Positions 24,831-37,884 are shown, counted from the first letter of the stretch. The stretch: DNA of 64,000 bases from Hermatobates lingyangjiaoensis (GCA_026182355.1 JAPFBL010000035.1:2313501-2377500); one strand, 5' to 3'. Notes: a model not told the origin generated them from the letters alone. Program-made: numbers and translations.

Positions 24831-25269
24831 ATAAGTATAAGTATAAAAATGAATTTTATACTTAATACAGGAAAGTTTGTAGCCAGTGTCTATAAAAAGG
24901 CATTCAGCCATAAATTCAGATACGCATTCCTCGAATATGTATATGAAATAGGTAAAATGAAAAGAATACTTGGACTAATGGTAGAGGCCCATGGGCGACC
25001 GGTGCCATAGAACTCCACACTCCTGCTGGTAAGGTAATAAGTTAATGCATCAGGCTGTATGACTTTTTGATACCCGATTTGAGTACCTGACCTGGTACTG
25101 ATGCGTGACGTAAGTCTTGATGCGCGACGTAGTATCGTGCGGGCCCGCTTCCGCGTGGTCACCTCGGGCACTTTGGAGTGATTCAAAGTGGCTAAAGGGC
25201 AGCACGTTAAAACTGGTCGGCCTGATTTGATTTTGGAGGTTATATGGCTGAAAAGCTTAGGAACACATA

Positions 25270-25412
25270 TAAAGTCAAAACAGGCTTAACGTCATCTCCG
25301 AAGGACGACGTGCTCAAATTTTCTCACCTTTCCTCGTGAATAAATTGGGAATGAGATTTGGTATTTAACTCCGGATTTACCGGTCAGGGATAAGCACATT
25401 GCCTTTGGGTTA
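25270..25412 (-). mobile_element. SINE fragment
   Basis: GGCTTAACGTCATCTCCGAA, GACGTGCTCAAATTTTCTC and a degraded head near 25360-25410 match the 5' half of the SINE. Confidence 0.65.
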
Positions 25413-28400
25413 ACCTAATCCCTTACAGTTTCCATATACTTCAGATCCATTGAATATGTCCTGTAGACTGGCTGAAGGGCGTCTCTGTGTGAGAAGAAGT
25501 ACCTTCACTGGAAAGTACCTTCAGAGTATCAAGGGAGTGTTCTAGACATTGACATTTACTATTGGGAAAGTCCATGAATTGAACTTGGCTGGTGGACTTT
25601 ATTACTAGTATTCACTCTAGAAGTGAGCCGAAGTCGCAGGGAAATGGGTGTCCCCGACTGGGGAGGACAACTGAATCCTTATGGACACTATAGTAGCGTT
25701 TACACTGAATGGATTAGGTAGACCCTGACCACCTGCTTTAATGTTCAGTCTAAGCCCTTTTCATTATTCCATATTCCGTAATGATTTAGGTTAACTCGTA
25801 ATCCATTCGCAGATGACCATTCTAAATCTCCTCTTAAGGGATAGCAGGAATCTCCCCTTAATACTCCATTTATTTTGCCATTGGAATAGTGTTTGCTCTT
25901 CGACCCATTTAAGAGCCCTGCTAATGGTTTATTTGAACAGACAATGGAATAGTAATATCTAAGGCACAAGCATTAGCCAATTTGTTGACTCTTTCATTGC
26001 CTTTAATTCTAGTAACCTCTTTTACTCAAGTGAAATTTTATCTAAATGCTTAAACTAGCATGAGATGAATTTTAATATTTTTAATAAAGTAAGTGTTCGT
26101 TGCCAGTCACTATACGTACTTTAACACATACTGGGTGCTTCTGATTATCAGTTCAGTCAATTGCTCGTCCTTGGTTCTTTGTTCAAAAATATACAAATCT
26201 GAACTTTCTTGCGATAAGAATACATATTAACGTATACAAATAACTGTCTTCACAGCTATCTAATGTTCATATTTTATTTCATTATTTTAAATTGTTTTTT
26301 AAATAGATTTTTTTCGGACTATATCATACATTTTAGACTCTCAAAACGTGGTCAACTCCAGTATTACAACTGGCCTCTTATCTGTGAACCAATCATAGTA
26401 AAAATAAAAACTGCTAAGTTTGAATTAAAATCATCAAAGAGTACACATGCCTAAGTAGAACACATTCCCGTGACAGTCTTCATATTACATAATTCATGCT
26501 AATGAATTACATATTGCATAATACCACTGATATTAGCATAGCACAGCACCACGGATATTAGTAAACATCATACCATGCGAATCGCTGTAGTCGTCTCATC
26601 ATAGTCAAAGAGTCCTGTGTATAAATTCCTATCAAAAAAGCATTGTTTTAGATAAGTATATGCCTATATGTGTGTATATTCCTATATCTGTGTATATTAC
26701 CTATATTATTGTCTTTTTTATAATAGGAAATGTAGGCATATGTTGGTACTACTTGTTTCGTAGATGTTCGCAATCAGAATTCTTTGACTATGATTAGTCC
26801 TACTTGTAAACGGACTACGTGCAAGACCGGTCGGGCGTTGCAACAACAGTTCATGATGGATTTGTTCAATACTATCCAAAAGATGTAAAGAAGAAGGTAG
26901 ATAGAGACAAATAAACAAAGTCTCCAAAAACAAAGACAAACTTCTTAAAGTTTGTTAACGGCAACATTGAAACGGTAAATCCTATAAGTTTATCACAGGA
27001 ATTTATGAGCAAAGAATGGATGATTTATTCCTTAACAAATTTAATATCTCAATTCACATTTGCTTAGTTTATTACATATTATTTTCTGTTGTTTTTATAT
27101 GGTTCATTAACGAAGAATCAATCATATTCCACCCCCCTTAATCTCTCTCTTTCTTCCTGTTTTTTGCTTATAAAATGTTTTGTACCTATAAATAATTCGT
27201 TTTAAATATCACTTTTGAGTACTTAAGCACTTTCTATATTTAGAATAATTATGTAATTGTAAATATTGTAATTTTAATAAATCGGTAATCTAGTTAAAGT
27301 AACAGGTCCAACATACCAGACGACTATTTCCGTGCGTAATAGTGCACTTATCAAATGGAAGTTTTAGATCAGAAGCATACTACTGCTGAATTGTTGTGCT
27401 ACTATTTGCTGGTAGGTGATTAAGCACTGTCAATTACTACATTAGTTCATCATATGTAAGAGTGGTCGTACAGTTTTATAGGTCAAGAGTTACACAATGT
27501 TTCGTACTATCTGTAGATCGATGTCGCGATAGAAGATCAAGATGGGAGATAAGGTTTCATGGAGTTTAAAGGAGTAGGGGAGGTTGACGCTCGGACTAAA
27601 CACTTGGACAGATTTGAATGGGTATTAATGTTTTTGTCTTCATTCGTGCTAACTTTTTATTACATAGTTATCACTTCCTTCTTCAGGTCCTTCCTTCATC
27701 ATGCTGGTCACCCATATTTATAATACATAAAGGAGCACTAACTATAAAGGAAGCCGATGAATAATAAACTCCCTAATTCGGGAAATATTTTTTCTCCCAT
27801 ATGAGAGAGAAGTTTTTCTGTTAGCCTCGTCTCAGTAGATACTGGTATATAGTTTTCCCAAGTTAAACTGCTGCTGTTAGAAGATTTGTGGGTTTTGAAA
27901 AGCGGCCTTAATGCAATCCACAAGTCATTATGCTGTCACTGTGACTTTACTAAAATCCTTACTTGGCTCTCTGTTTAGATGTTCAAGTATTTCCACTTTT
28001 AGTATTCTCAAAACCATATAATTACATTTCTTTTTACAAGTATCTCTATTCGGTTATTAACATACCAAGAAGCCACCATTTGTTTTCTCAGTGTCAAAAT
28101 TCTCTCATTTTTAATCATTAAGAAAGCACTGGATCTTAAATTTATTTCCTATTAAATTTCCAGGGTAGTAAGGTTTTACATTCCATAACAGTTTCATGAT
28201 TATAGGCTGCATTGTAACTGTTTCCTCCATTATTATAGTTGTCTTATTTTAATAAACAGTAATTCAAACGCCAGTACTGTCCTCCTTGTAAAGTCCTAAA
28301 GTATGCTACTAAACATACAAATCGGGCAGATAGTTAGGAAGTCACCAATACTGATTAAGTCTTTCGGGAATTAATTCTGACAGAGATTGAGGTCAAAGGA

Positions 28401-28541
28401 CAACATTTAGAGACAATTGAAGTGCCCCTTCCGAGACCATCAAAACAGTCCATAAGAAAAATACTTCAAAAGACTACAGACTTCGGCATTAGTCATGTTA
28501 GAATCGGATTATCGGCATTAGCTGAAGCTAGGTGTTCAACC

Positions 28542-29706
28542 CAAGGCTGCCAAATTAGAATATTTAAATCTAAATCTAAATTATTTCTGACCCATTTAGA
28601 TTATGGTTGAGAGGTCAGCCAACTAGACCTCTCTTTAGATATTTCTAGATTATATTGCAAAATGTAATCATTATATTGCATTTAATGCAATCTTATATCA
28701 GAATCAATGCCTTTCCGTATACATGTTTCGTTCTAGTACAGTTCTAATCTAATTTATTTCTAGTAGCCATTTTTACTGGGCAAGTGTGTGCTAGACTACC
28801 ATAGGACAGCGGTGATAAGCTTTCAGCCTGTTTTTTCTTCACTACAGTACTATGTTATGAAGGAGTTTACTCGTATTTCTAACTGCACATATCGCACTAG
28901 GTATACACTGAACATATGAAATAACGATTTGAACTTCGAAAACTATTAAATTTCTTCAAGTAATGTCCAGTTCATCCATATCTGGCCAGTTCCTGGGTTA
29001 GTCTGTAATATTTGTAAGCCGTCAAGGTACTCCTTCTCTTTAGAGTCGGAAAGTATTTACTTGTTTCTAGTCCTTTGGTGCTGCTACTTCATTCCTTTTC
29101 CCACTTTTCTTCAGTTGCAGATTCCAGTTTCTTCTTCAGGTAGGATATGGTTACCGCTGTATAACTGACGACCTTGTCCTCCTCCGTAGCTGCTTCTTTT
29201 ACCATCTCGTTGCCTGCTGTCCCCACAGAGGCTTTGGTCCACTCAATATTTATATTTTTCCTCGATATTGACAGCTCTTTTCTTATTTGTTCAGCAATAG
29301 GCCCAGTGAATGACTCTGTTGTTTATTGTTTCAATGAATTTTTTACTATCAGTTTTGATTAGTGCCTTAATGAATTCTCTTCCTGTACTCCTAATAGTGG
29401 AAAAGTATAGCTCAACTATGATTTGACTTTCAATGTCACAAAAGATTTTGGCACCCCTGCTGCATATCAATCATGTGACGCTAGTCAAGGAACATCATCA
29501 GCACCTTCAAGCAATGAAGACGATATTTGCAAAAAGATTTCTATTTTTAAGGCAAATTTATCTAATATGTTGAATATTATTTCATTTAATAATAAATTTA
29601 ATAATAATATAGATTATTTTTAAGATTATTCAGGATTTTGTTTAGATTATTTCCAGTTTTTTTTTGATGTGTTCGACTATTCTGCTAAAAAAAGTTGGCA
29701 ACCCTG
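28542..29706. mobile_element. Possible hAT-like element holding a LINE fragment
   Basis: CAAGGCTGCCAAATTAG at the left and CAGGGTTGCCAACTTTTT inverted at the right, with AATCTAAATCTAAATTAT-type subterminal repeats inside each end. The 8-bp flanks GTTCAACC-like and GTTAAATT-like share only some bases. Confidence 0.4.
28960..29335 (-). pseudogene. LINE RNase H fragment (I/Jockey type)
   Basis: Minus-strand translation gives IRKELSISRKNINIEWTKAS, VGTAGNEMVKEAATEEDKV and YLKKKLESATEEKW, the end of the RNase H domain (W.KAHVG..GNE.AD..AKEA) with Asp lost. Further on STKGLETSKYFPTLKRR matches the S.KG..TK.FFP segment. Frameshifts occur near 29285 and before 29080. It lies inside the hAT-like element 28542-29706. 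Confidence 0.7.
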
Positions 29707-30119
29707 GTTAAATTTCACCTTCATCCTGTGACAGCCCAATTGTCGTTAAGCTTTATTGGAATGGATGCTGGAAAAACGAAATGTTTAAACAAAGGTATAA
29801 CATAAGAATGACTACCCTATGCATGAAAACAGAAAATTTCAGTGGTAGTAGAAGTATATAAAGCCTACCAGTAATATATGAATGTTCTCTAAGTAGCAAT
29901 AGTACCATTCTTACTGTTACATTTTCTTTATGATTGAGATTTTAAAATCATTATTCTAGTTTAAGAAGTGTATTTCAGAGAATGGATATAAAAAAAATCT
30001 GGTCTAAGAGGCCGCCAGAAGCCTTACCAATGTTTACCTGATCATAAATATAGGGGATCTGTTACTCTTGTCACTCACACAACGTGCAGATACACGCGTG
30101 GATAAACTCACCTACACAA

Positions 30120-30245
30120 CATTAGGATTCGCACACTACCCACCTATGTTTATTAGTCAGAGATCATAACTGAGTACCGGACAGTGTACAGGCTCGGGAC
30201 TGACAACTTATGTCCTCTTCTGAATGACTTGCGCAAGATTTTCCA
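30120..30245 (-). mobile_element. SINE body fragment
   Basis: GTGTACAGGCTCGGGACTG and the following CTTATGTCCTCTTCTGA match the conserved SINE centre. Confidence 0.6.
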
Positions 30246-31973
30246 AATCCCACATATTACTGCCTTCATTTACTCTCTATATGAAATATACAGGCATCAA
30301 TGTATTAAACTTGTGTCAAAATAGTAACACAGACAGAAAGTCAAGGAATCAATTTCTATGAGAACTTGATTTCACTGACCGCTTTGGAATGATTATCTTC
30401 TGTTGATAGGAAACCGTCAATTCACGTTCTAACTTTGCGTCTCAATGTCCCACAATGAATTCTGTATTAAAACTAGTTTTGACCTCTTTAATTCATCATC
30501 TTATTGAATTCTCCCAAACATAAACCAGAATTACAAGCAGTCTCATGGTGCTCCACTAAATGGAGCCAGCTCTAAGGAAAGACACCATAATTAGTTCCAG
30601 CCAAACCGCAGAATAAACCTCCATCTTGTATGGATTTCATTTTCCGCATATTTACCGTATATTTTCCTAGGTTATGATCTTTTTTACCTCTCCCTTTGAC
30701 ATGTTTGTCTTAATTTCTGAAAGATCAATTCTGTTTCTATTTGACATTTTGTGTGAATTCAACAAAACATATTGAGTTCATAAACATTGAATAAATTAAA
30801 AATTATTAATGTATGTGACATTTAAAAGTAATTACATAATTCACAATATGACTGCCTAAAGCTCTAATTCTTGCATATTCGTCTTGGATTCAACTAATCA
30901 TAACATCTCGTCCTTGAAAATTAGTACATTTATCGTATTTATTAACACAATTACTAAACATACTCTCCAAAATTTGCCTTTTTTTTAAAAAAAAAAATTC
31001 AAGTCTTCTCTTGTTCACAGTTATTTTAATCTAATACAGAAAATATCTTTATTTTTTTTATTACTTTATTATTTTTTGAATATTTTCATAAAAACTGGAC
31101 TGTCCGTCGGTAACAAACCTGACTGACCTAAATGGGTAAGACTGGTTAAGATAAGTCTAGATAAAATAAGATAGACGGACTGACCGAGTTATCAAAGACT
31201 GATACTGAACCTCCTCAACAAAGAGAGAACATAAATTAATAGGGCCACGTCACTTTGGCCAATACAAGTTATAGAGATGTGTTTGCTTTCCCTAGAGACT
31301 GCTTAGAGATAATGAATGATAGTTCTAACTGAAGGAATTGAAGATTGAATATGTAATATTAAAACCTCCTTAAATGTATATTATTAATATAGTATGTGGT
31401 CTAAGACAGTTTATATTCTATTATACTAATTTAGTTATTTAAAGGAAACCAATTTTCGCTTAACCTGCGTATAGGCAGATAAGGCATTACAAAATCAAGA
31501 TCTTGTAGATGACAAAAACTTCCCTACGTGTTACCCTAAATTTCTAAAACATAGTTTAACATTTAAAAGGAAAAAAGGCAATGATAAGTAAGTGTATTTA
31601 ATAATGATAATAATTTTGCTGAGAAAATCACAATATTTCTTGAAGGTATTATTTTATTTGATAAATGCCTTATAAGTAATTAAAAACAGTTTCTGTCCGA
31701 ACGTTAATTAAATCAAGTTTAAAGCCTGACATTTTAAAATAGCTTTAATGATTCCTTGTTAATTATTTTGTTCATCCAACGCCAAAGTGATAAGCTGTTA
31801 TACTTCTGCAAGGGGTGAAAGTATGGTTTGGTACCCATAAAGCATGGGTGACCAATATTACTTGGGTCGCCAACAACAGGTGATGTAGTCAAGCATCAAC
31901 CACGCCCAATGCTCTTAACCGAGCAATCAATTGGAAACCCATGTATTGAGTAACCTAGTTGATTGACTCTAGG

Positions 31974-32235
31974 GTCCAGGGTAGCCCAGCGGTTGCGTGC
32001 TCCCATCTAGACTTGCAGATTCATTTTTCATGCTCACTCTGGTCCTTGATTTATTCACCCGGAAGCTGAAAAATATGTGCTTATCGTCTTTGGAGAGGCC
32101 GTTGGTCCTGAGCGTGTCCCATGTCAGGTACTCATTAAAGATCTCTAGTCCAATTATACTAGGGTAAGGTAAAATTTACGATTCCCAATGTAGAGTCATT
32201 ACGAAGATACAACATTCTTTTGAGAAAGCAGTGTC
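31974..32235 (+). mobile_element. SINE copy on the plus strand
   Basis: An A-box-like TAGCCCAGCGG at 31982-31992, then TTTATTCACCCGGAAGCTG, TCAGGTACTCATTAAAGATC and ACGATTCCCAATGTAGAGTC. The B box is decayed. Confidence 0.75.
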
Positions 32236-32659
32236 AGAGGTGTAGCTTTCTAACAACTACTCAATCAAATATACACATAAACACAATGAATACAGATTAG
32301 AATTGAAAAACTACCAATTCAGAGACAAACGATACAATTCTAAACAAGGCACGGGAAATTCAAGAAGTATCTCCACAGACTAAGAATAATCAGTTCAAAC
32401 TTTTGTACCTGATCTGGAAATCATGTTCAAACTGTGGATCACTTTACATATCAATGCAGCTTATTAAAACCACGAAGATAACTACCCAAACACTATTGTC
32501 AATTATAGGAAAAGCTGGCCACTTCTCTACAAAAGTAGATCTAACATCAGGCAAAACAATACAACTATTTAAAATATTATCAAATAGAATATTGTATTGT
32601 AAACTATGTGAGATAAATAAATAATATCAGGAAATTACCCTGAAATGAAATGCAAAGAT

Positions 32660-33270
32660 GCCTAGCATGACTCAAGTTACTACCGAATGATTGCGGGTAG
32701 CAGCAAAACTAAATCAGGAGTCGAAGCTGCATTTGGTGCACAAAGTGAAGACAATAATTAAAGAGAACGGCTTCAAACAGCACAAAGTTTGCTGAAACAA
32801 TCAGACAGAATTGCTGGCCATACTGAAGCAACAAAAGAGGCACTGAAATGGCGAAATCAACCCCAACAAAACAACTTAATCACAAACGTTCTAACTGATG
32901 GTAAAATAAATATAAACTACAAAATATAAACTATATAAGTTTATAGCCAGGGATAAACTATATAAACCAATTTCAGCCAGGGATACAAGATCACCCAGTT
33001 AATAACCGACCATTCAGTCAATATATCCATAAAATGAACATGATTATCTCGAGATGCCTCTGTGGACAAGATAACCAGGACACTGACCATTTAATATTTA
33101 GCTGTCCTATAGTAGAAAGTAGCAGACATCAACTAATTCAACGAATAACTACAACTGGTAAAGTATGGCCACCAATAAAACTGGAGTCATTACTAAATGG
33201 CATTCGTGGAACTTTTATTAAGTTTATAAATAAAATTGAATTTGACTTAACAGGAAAGATTTGAACAGCA
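32660..33270 (+). pseudogene. LINE 3' end: RNase H plus CCHC (I type)
   Basis: GSSKTKSGVEAAFGA (about 32694-32740) is the start of an RNase H domain (DGSKT..GVGAAF). RIAGHTEATKEALKW (about 32808-32855) is its HVG..GN..AD..AK motif in decayed form. The frame at 33034-33264 reads CLCGQDNQDTDHLIFSCP, a C-x2-C-x8-H-x4-C zinc motif near the C-terminus of I/Jockey-group proteins. Several stops interrupt it. Confidence 0.72.
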
Positions 33271-34412
33271 GTAGACTAAATTACTTTAAATATTTTACAA
33301 TAATCTATATAATTGAGTAATCCAACTGATTATTAACTATTAGTAATATGGCAGTATAACTCATTTTGTCATTGTATTAGTAAATGTATAAATTAACGTA
33401 AATATTTATCACATAAGCATATATATGTTTAACACTACTGTATTATTAAATAAATTTGATGTTGTAGAATAAAGTGGTATTTATTGACAAAAACACATAC
33501 ACGTACACGTAACTTAAAAAAATTTAATAATTGAACTCTTTAGTAGAGCGTAGATGAGCAACCCTCCGTGTTGTTACTTGTGCCACAGACGATATATCTT
33601 GGAGTCAGTTAATGGATAGGAACCAAAATAAGCCAATACGTCTACAACCTAATATAAGTGATTTTCATCTAGAGAATCCATTCCCTCTTAAGGATAGAGT
33701 TCTTTAAGAAGCTTTCCAATAAGTCGAGTTATCATTCAAATTCATTCTAATATCCTCTTGCATGTGCCTAATTTAATATTCCTGATCTCCTTTCTCGTAG
33801 AACCTATTAAAACATCCTATTCATATGTATAAATTATTATATTTCTTATTTGATTTTCCTTACTTCATTCCCCAAATACATTTCCACATCCCACCATATA
33901 GTTTAAAAACAACCAAATTATTCTATATTTCATAAAAATAATTATTGTTTTCATCTTAACTTCCTGATATGCTGAAAAGTGTAATATTCTACATAGCAGT
34001 GAGGGTTTTCTTAATTGTGGCAGAAGAAAATTTCAAAAAATAATCAAATATTTAGTACAGTTACCCAACATAATGTTAAATTTTACCTAACTACCACTAA
34101 CTCTATCATGTTTCATTTAATTAACATTGTCATACTGTTATTTGTAATTGGTGTTTATTATTTTAGCATACATTAATTAGTATTAAACTAAATTAACAAA
34201 AGATTTTGTATTGTAAAAGAATTTTCATTTATATGCAAATAAATAAATTATGGTTTGCGTCCATATACGATTTTCTAGAAAGTTCACTTCGATTCAACAA
34301 AACGTCATATTATCTTATCTAATATCATGACGTTACATGCTTTACACGCTAATTAACAAATAACTGAAACTGTTACAATAGAGAAGAAGTAAGAAATAAA
34401 AATGAAATAAAC

Positions 34413-34679
34413 CTGCTCCATTTCGAGCCCCGAGTCACGGAGATTGGCCATGAAGCGTTTCCTCCAAGAGTCGTGTTTGATGACCTTCTTGTCCTGGCCG
34501 GAGGGCGCTGTCACAATGGCTGCATGGTTAGCCGAGGCGACCAGGGAAGCCCTTCTGGGAGCCGGGGCCGCCGTCTCGTAGACGAGTACAAAGTCGATGT
34601 GTCGCTTGCCATCTCGGAACCTCGTCGAGCCTCCCAGCACGGCGCTGCCTCTGCTGCAGTCGCTCTCGTCCTCATCCGT
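34413..34679 (-). CDS. Anoctamin (TMEM16) exon, N-terminal dimerisation domain
   Basis: This internal exon encodes 89 residues of an anoctamin, a family of membrane Ca2+-activated chloride channels and lipid scramblases. The diagnostic block RFRDGKRHIDFVLVYE is the first strand of the cytosolic anoctamin dimerisation domain, and the exon ends with RKRFMANLRDSGLEMEQ, the conserved helix after it. Minus-strand splice signals fit: acceptor TGTGTTGCAG before codon ACG, and donor CAG/GTTTAT after the last codon. Length is 267 bp, phase 0 at both ends. An Ala/Pro-rich stretch (about residues 37-65) separates the two conserved blocks, where family members vary in length. The exon is much richer in GC than its surroundings. 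It joins in frame to the exon at 19295-19185. The paralogue cannot be assigned from this fragment. Confidence 0.85.
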
Positions 34680-35429
34680 CTGCAACACACACCACATGCC
34701 ACGTCACATTTATCACTGATGCATCACGAACTGAAAATATTGTCGCCCAAATCCATGTCTTTGTGGTTGTAATAAAAAGTTGCCACCACAGCACAAACAT
34801 ATTCGTCTACTTGCTAACAGTATTTAATACAACCAGAATTAAAATGTTTATTAAGAATTAGTCAGTTCTCAAGTCAAACTATCAATGCCAACAGGCCTGT
34901 CCCTTAGCTAGGGCGAACCGAGGCAACCGCTTAGGGCAACTGCATCAGCAGCACATAATATTAATGAAGGCCATAATTTTGATTTTAATGAAATAAAAAT
35001 AATAGCCAGAGAAATGGATGAACAGAGAAGGAAAACTCTGGAAATGTTATATATTAGAAAGGACCAGTCATGTGTTAATTATAGAAGTGACATTTCAAAT
35101 TTACATAGTATTTATTCAGGCGTGTTAAGTTAAACATTGTTGATCGGTGCATAATTGTTTTAGTCAATTTTTGGTTGTCTTGCTTGTTTTTCAGTTCAGT
35201 GTCACGAGTTCATTCAAACTAAGCAGTTGTTAAAATCCAGATAATATTTTTCTTTGAATAATAATCTTTAATGTAACACTTAGTTTTTTCTGTTTCAAAA
35301 TTGTATACTTCAGCCTATGAAAAAGGTTTTAAATAAAAACCGAAACGTATAGAAATCGAAATTGGCAATGAGAGTTTAATTTGAGCCTGAAAAACTGGCC
35401 GGTCCTGATAAAGTTTAATTTTGTATGTA

Positions 35430-35490
35430 TTTATATATAAAAAGATTTCACATAAACACGTGAAATAACAATCAATGATCAAACCACAAA
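35430..35490 (+). mobile_element. Family A arm, outer end only
   Basis: GATTTCACATAAACACGTGA through ATGATCAAACCACAAA, preceded by TATATAT and followed by a Penelope-like 3' remnant. Confidence 0.7.
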
Positions 35491-35496
35491 AAGAAA

Positions 35497-35580
35497 AAAT
35501 CAATGTTGTTAAGAAATATTATTGAATCGTCTCAATTAAATTTAATAGATCAAATATTATAAACGGTCTCTTCAAACTTG
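35497..35580 (+). pseudogene. Penelope-like 3' coding remnant
   Basis: The stretch starting ATCAATGTTGTTAAGAAATA and containing TTTAATAGATCAAATATTAT matches, with few changes, the sequence just after the GIY-YIG domain at 48064-48125. It directly follows the outer end of a family A fold-back arm (35440-35490). Confidence 0.6.
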
Positions 35581-35611
35581 ATACTTTCGTTACAAGGGCA
35601 ATAGCCTCTTC

Positions 35612-35690
35612 TAAGAGGGTTGACAGCTAGCGGATAGTTTTTTTACTCTTTCTTACTGTACTCCTTTGTTTCCCCAAACATCCTTTTCTG
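35612..35690 (+). repeat. Dispersed repeat shared with 1437-1512
   Basis: GAGGGTTGACAGCTAGCGG, AGTTTTTTTACTCTTTCTTA and ACTCCTTTGTTTCCCC match the first copy. It follows a Penelope-like remnant here. Confidence 0.65.
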
Positions 35691-36335
35691 GATATTAGTC
35701 CTTTCAAGTTCTTGCTATTAATGAATAGCAAAACTGTATAAAATATAGGCAACATTTTTGTTTGTTTTATCATGTATGTGCTTCATAGTGTACACTGCAT
35801 TGTTTCAACCAACAATTGTATTTCATAAGCACCAGTGTTATACAACCACCACAATGGTTATTGTAATAGATCCAAATAAAGTAATTTAAATTCATGCAAA
35901 TTTTAGTCATTAGTTTACTTAAATTTGTTTAACACACAAATGACTCATATTTAATTAGGATAATAACTAAGAGCAAAGCCTGTTCTCACCCTTAAACAAA
36001 CTTTGCAGCTGCTTAATTAGTTGAGTGAGTGATACTTTAAGTAAACTTCCTTCAAATTAAAATTTACGATTCTATCTCGAGGTAATTTTTAATTTATCAT
36101 GCTTTTCTTCAAAATTATATTAAAAAAATTTGGATTTTAAAAGCGTAATTTAAAGTTCAGGATGAATTAAAACATTTGTTATACTTAGGCTAACCTATTA
36201 AAGTAGTCTGTTTTCTTTTTTTAATTTTATTTCAAACTTATGTTACTATAGGTAAAGAAGAGAACTATGTTTGAATAAAATTCATTTATCCAGCTAACCC
36301 CCGTCCTTGTTTGCAAGCGTTTGACTCCGTGCCGT

Positions 36336-36565
36336 CTAAGTTAACGGTGGCTCGTGTGTCATCTCCTGTGTCCGTCCCCAGTGCCTGAAAAGGTGGTCAG
36401 CGTTTCCCTCTTCCTCCTGATTAAATCGGGGTGTGTACTTTAACTTCCTGATGGGTGTGTCAGTAATGCCTAACCTGTAGACGTGGCTGTGGAGGTGGCC
36501 ATGGTCTGCAGTCATCCTGACAGTGGCCACGGTCATATAGCTCTGGCAGGTTGTAGGGGACGACC
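36336..36565 (-). pseudogene. LINE C-terminal zinc-motif fragment
   Basis: TADHGHLHSHVYRLGITDTP followed by QEEEGNADHLFRHWGRTQ matches the TGHG.L..HL..LG..DSP.C..C...EET..H.L..C end of Jockey/CR1-like proteins. The cysteines are lost (TPIRKLKY, FRHW). Confidence 0.6.
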
Positions 36566-36783
36566 ATTGTAGAAATTCTAGTTTCCACCTATTTGCAACA
36601 GCAACACTCTTCCAGAAGACACTAAAAGACTATTTTAATGGTACTCGATATCTAATAGGAACTTACAGTGTTTGAAATATGTGAAGTAAGCAAGGGGTAG
36701 AAGACTGTCAGCCCTTCATCACCGTAGATATTGCAGTGTTCAGGAGGCAGTGGACTGTTGGTCCTATTTCTGTAACTGTTGGT

Positions 36784-37590
36784 AGGTTGAGTAGTCTTAT
36801 CTGGTATTCAGACGTATTTTATTCCTTGTGTTTCAGGGGAGTCTTACATTGCAGCATTCGACTCTGATAGAAAAACCAGTCCTTTGTAATGCCTTGGGAA
36901 AATATCACGTTGGGTGCTTTGCTTATCGCTACTTCGCTAAGTTGACCCTCCTTATCCAGTATTATTTCATCTGCACCATCAGTAATCCGGCAATATTTTT
37001 GTTTGTAATGTAACTTGGAGTTACAGTACCTGTGCTGGGAACCCAAGCCATGATAGTGGCGTAAGTGTGTCATACATATATTTTATTGTTTTATTTTCCA
37101 TTTACTGTAGTTACTTTCTTTACTTTTAATTTGGTTTGAATATCAGCATTTTTTAAGTCTGTAGTTTTACTACATATCCTGTGCACGTTAATTTTGTTTT
37201 TTCTCGTCTTAATTTTATATTTTTCTTACTTCCAAGTGAACATCATTGTTGCACAGGCACAGGTACAGTACTGTAACTATTTTATGTTATATATAATTTA
37301 CTTATTGATCATGATGTATTCCAGATTATGTTCTTTACAATTTATTTGTTTGTCTAGCTGTAAAAATAAATCCATAATTGCTCTTTAACGTGTTTTTCTA
37401 TATAATATTGTATGTATATTTTCATGTAATTCAACTATCATATTCCAAAACAATGTTACAGCTACACTTGTACTGCATATTGCAGAGTGAATACATTTCT
37501 GTAAGGGTGTTTTGGAGATCACCTAAAGTTCGGAATTTTCCTTCATCTGGCAAGTCTAAGGTCCCGTGCTGTCGGATTAACATGGTTCAA
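36784..37590. mobile_element. Possible pogo/Tigger-like MITE
   Basis: TTGAGTAGTCTTATCTGGTA at the left and, inverted, CAGGTTGAACCATGTTAATC next to TA at the right resemble Tigger-type ends; AAAGTTCGGAATTTTCC is a typical subterminal block. The ends match each other only loosely. Confidence 0.3.
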
Positions 37591-37719
37591 CCTGTACCAC
37601 CTTCTGGAATGGAGGAAAAGTAGCCAACTCAACAGCTTACTCATCAGTATAGATAAGGATCAGCCTGGGGATGTGTCTGAAGAAACTGAAAAGACCCGCA
37701 AACCCCGTCAAAATATTAA

Positions 37720-37722
<3 letters not shown>

Positions 37723-37764
<42 letters not shown>

Positions 37765-37880
37765 GATTTCACATAAACACGTGAAACAACAATCAATGAT
37801 CAAACCACAATAAGAAATGGGAAAACAAGACTAAGATTGTGGTTTGATCATTGATTATATATATATATACATATATATAT
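37723..37880. mobile_element. Short family A fold-back between two (TA)n tracts, core deleted
   Basis: (TA)n at 37723-37760, left arm to ACAAGACTAAG, then directly GATTGTGGTTTGATCATTGA and another (TA)n at about 37857-37881. The outer arm here reads GTGAAACAAC, which keeps an open frame through this part of the arm. Confidence 0.8.
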
Positions 37881-37884
37881 ATCC

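Larger units (their letters stand above)
19296..34412 (-). other. Anoctamin intron of 15.1 kb packed with repeats
   Basis: This is the interval between the two anoctamin exons, with GT and AG at its ends on the minus strand. It contains SINE copies, four LINE fragments (R1-like at 24.4 kb; RNase H types at 29 and 32.7-33.3 kb; SINE-LINE junction at 24.36 kb), a hAT-like element (28.5-29.7 kb) and hammerhead-type fold-backs (20.2-21.2 kb). Between these, AT-rich blocks at 21.7-22.9, 23.3-24.2, 25.4-28.5, 29.7-30.1, 30.25-31.97 and 33.3-34.4 kb show no exon I can support. Confidence 0.7.

Noticed and set aside
34473..34772. 99-residue plus-strand ORF and 63-residue minus ORF
   Set aside because: Shadows of the GC-rich anoctamin exon in other frames.
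34886..34945. CAGGCCTGTCCCTTAGC followed by a GGGCGAACCGAGGCAACCGC block, possible DNA-transposon end
   Set aside because: No inverted partner or target duplication was found.
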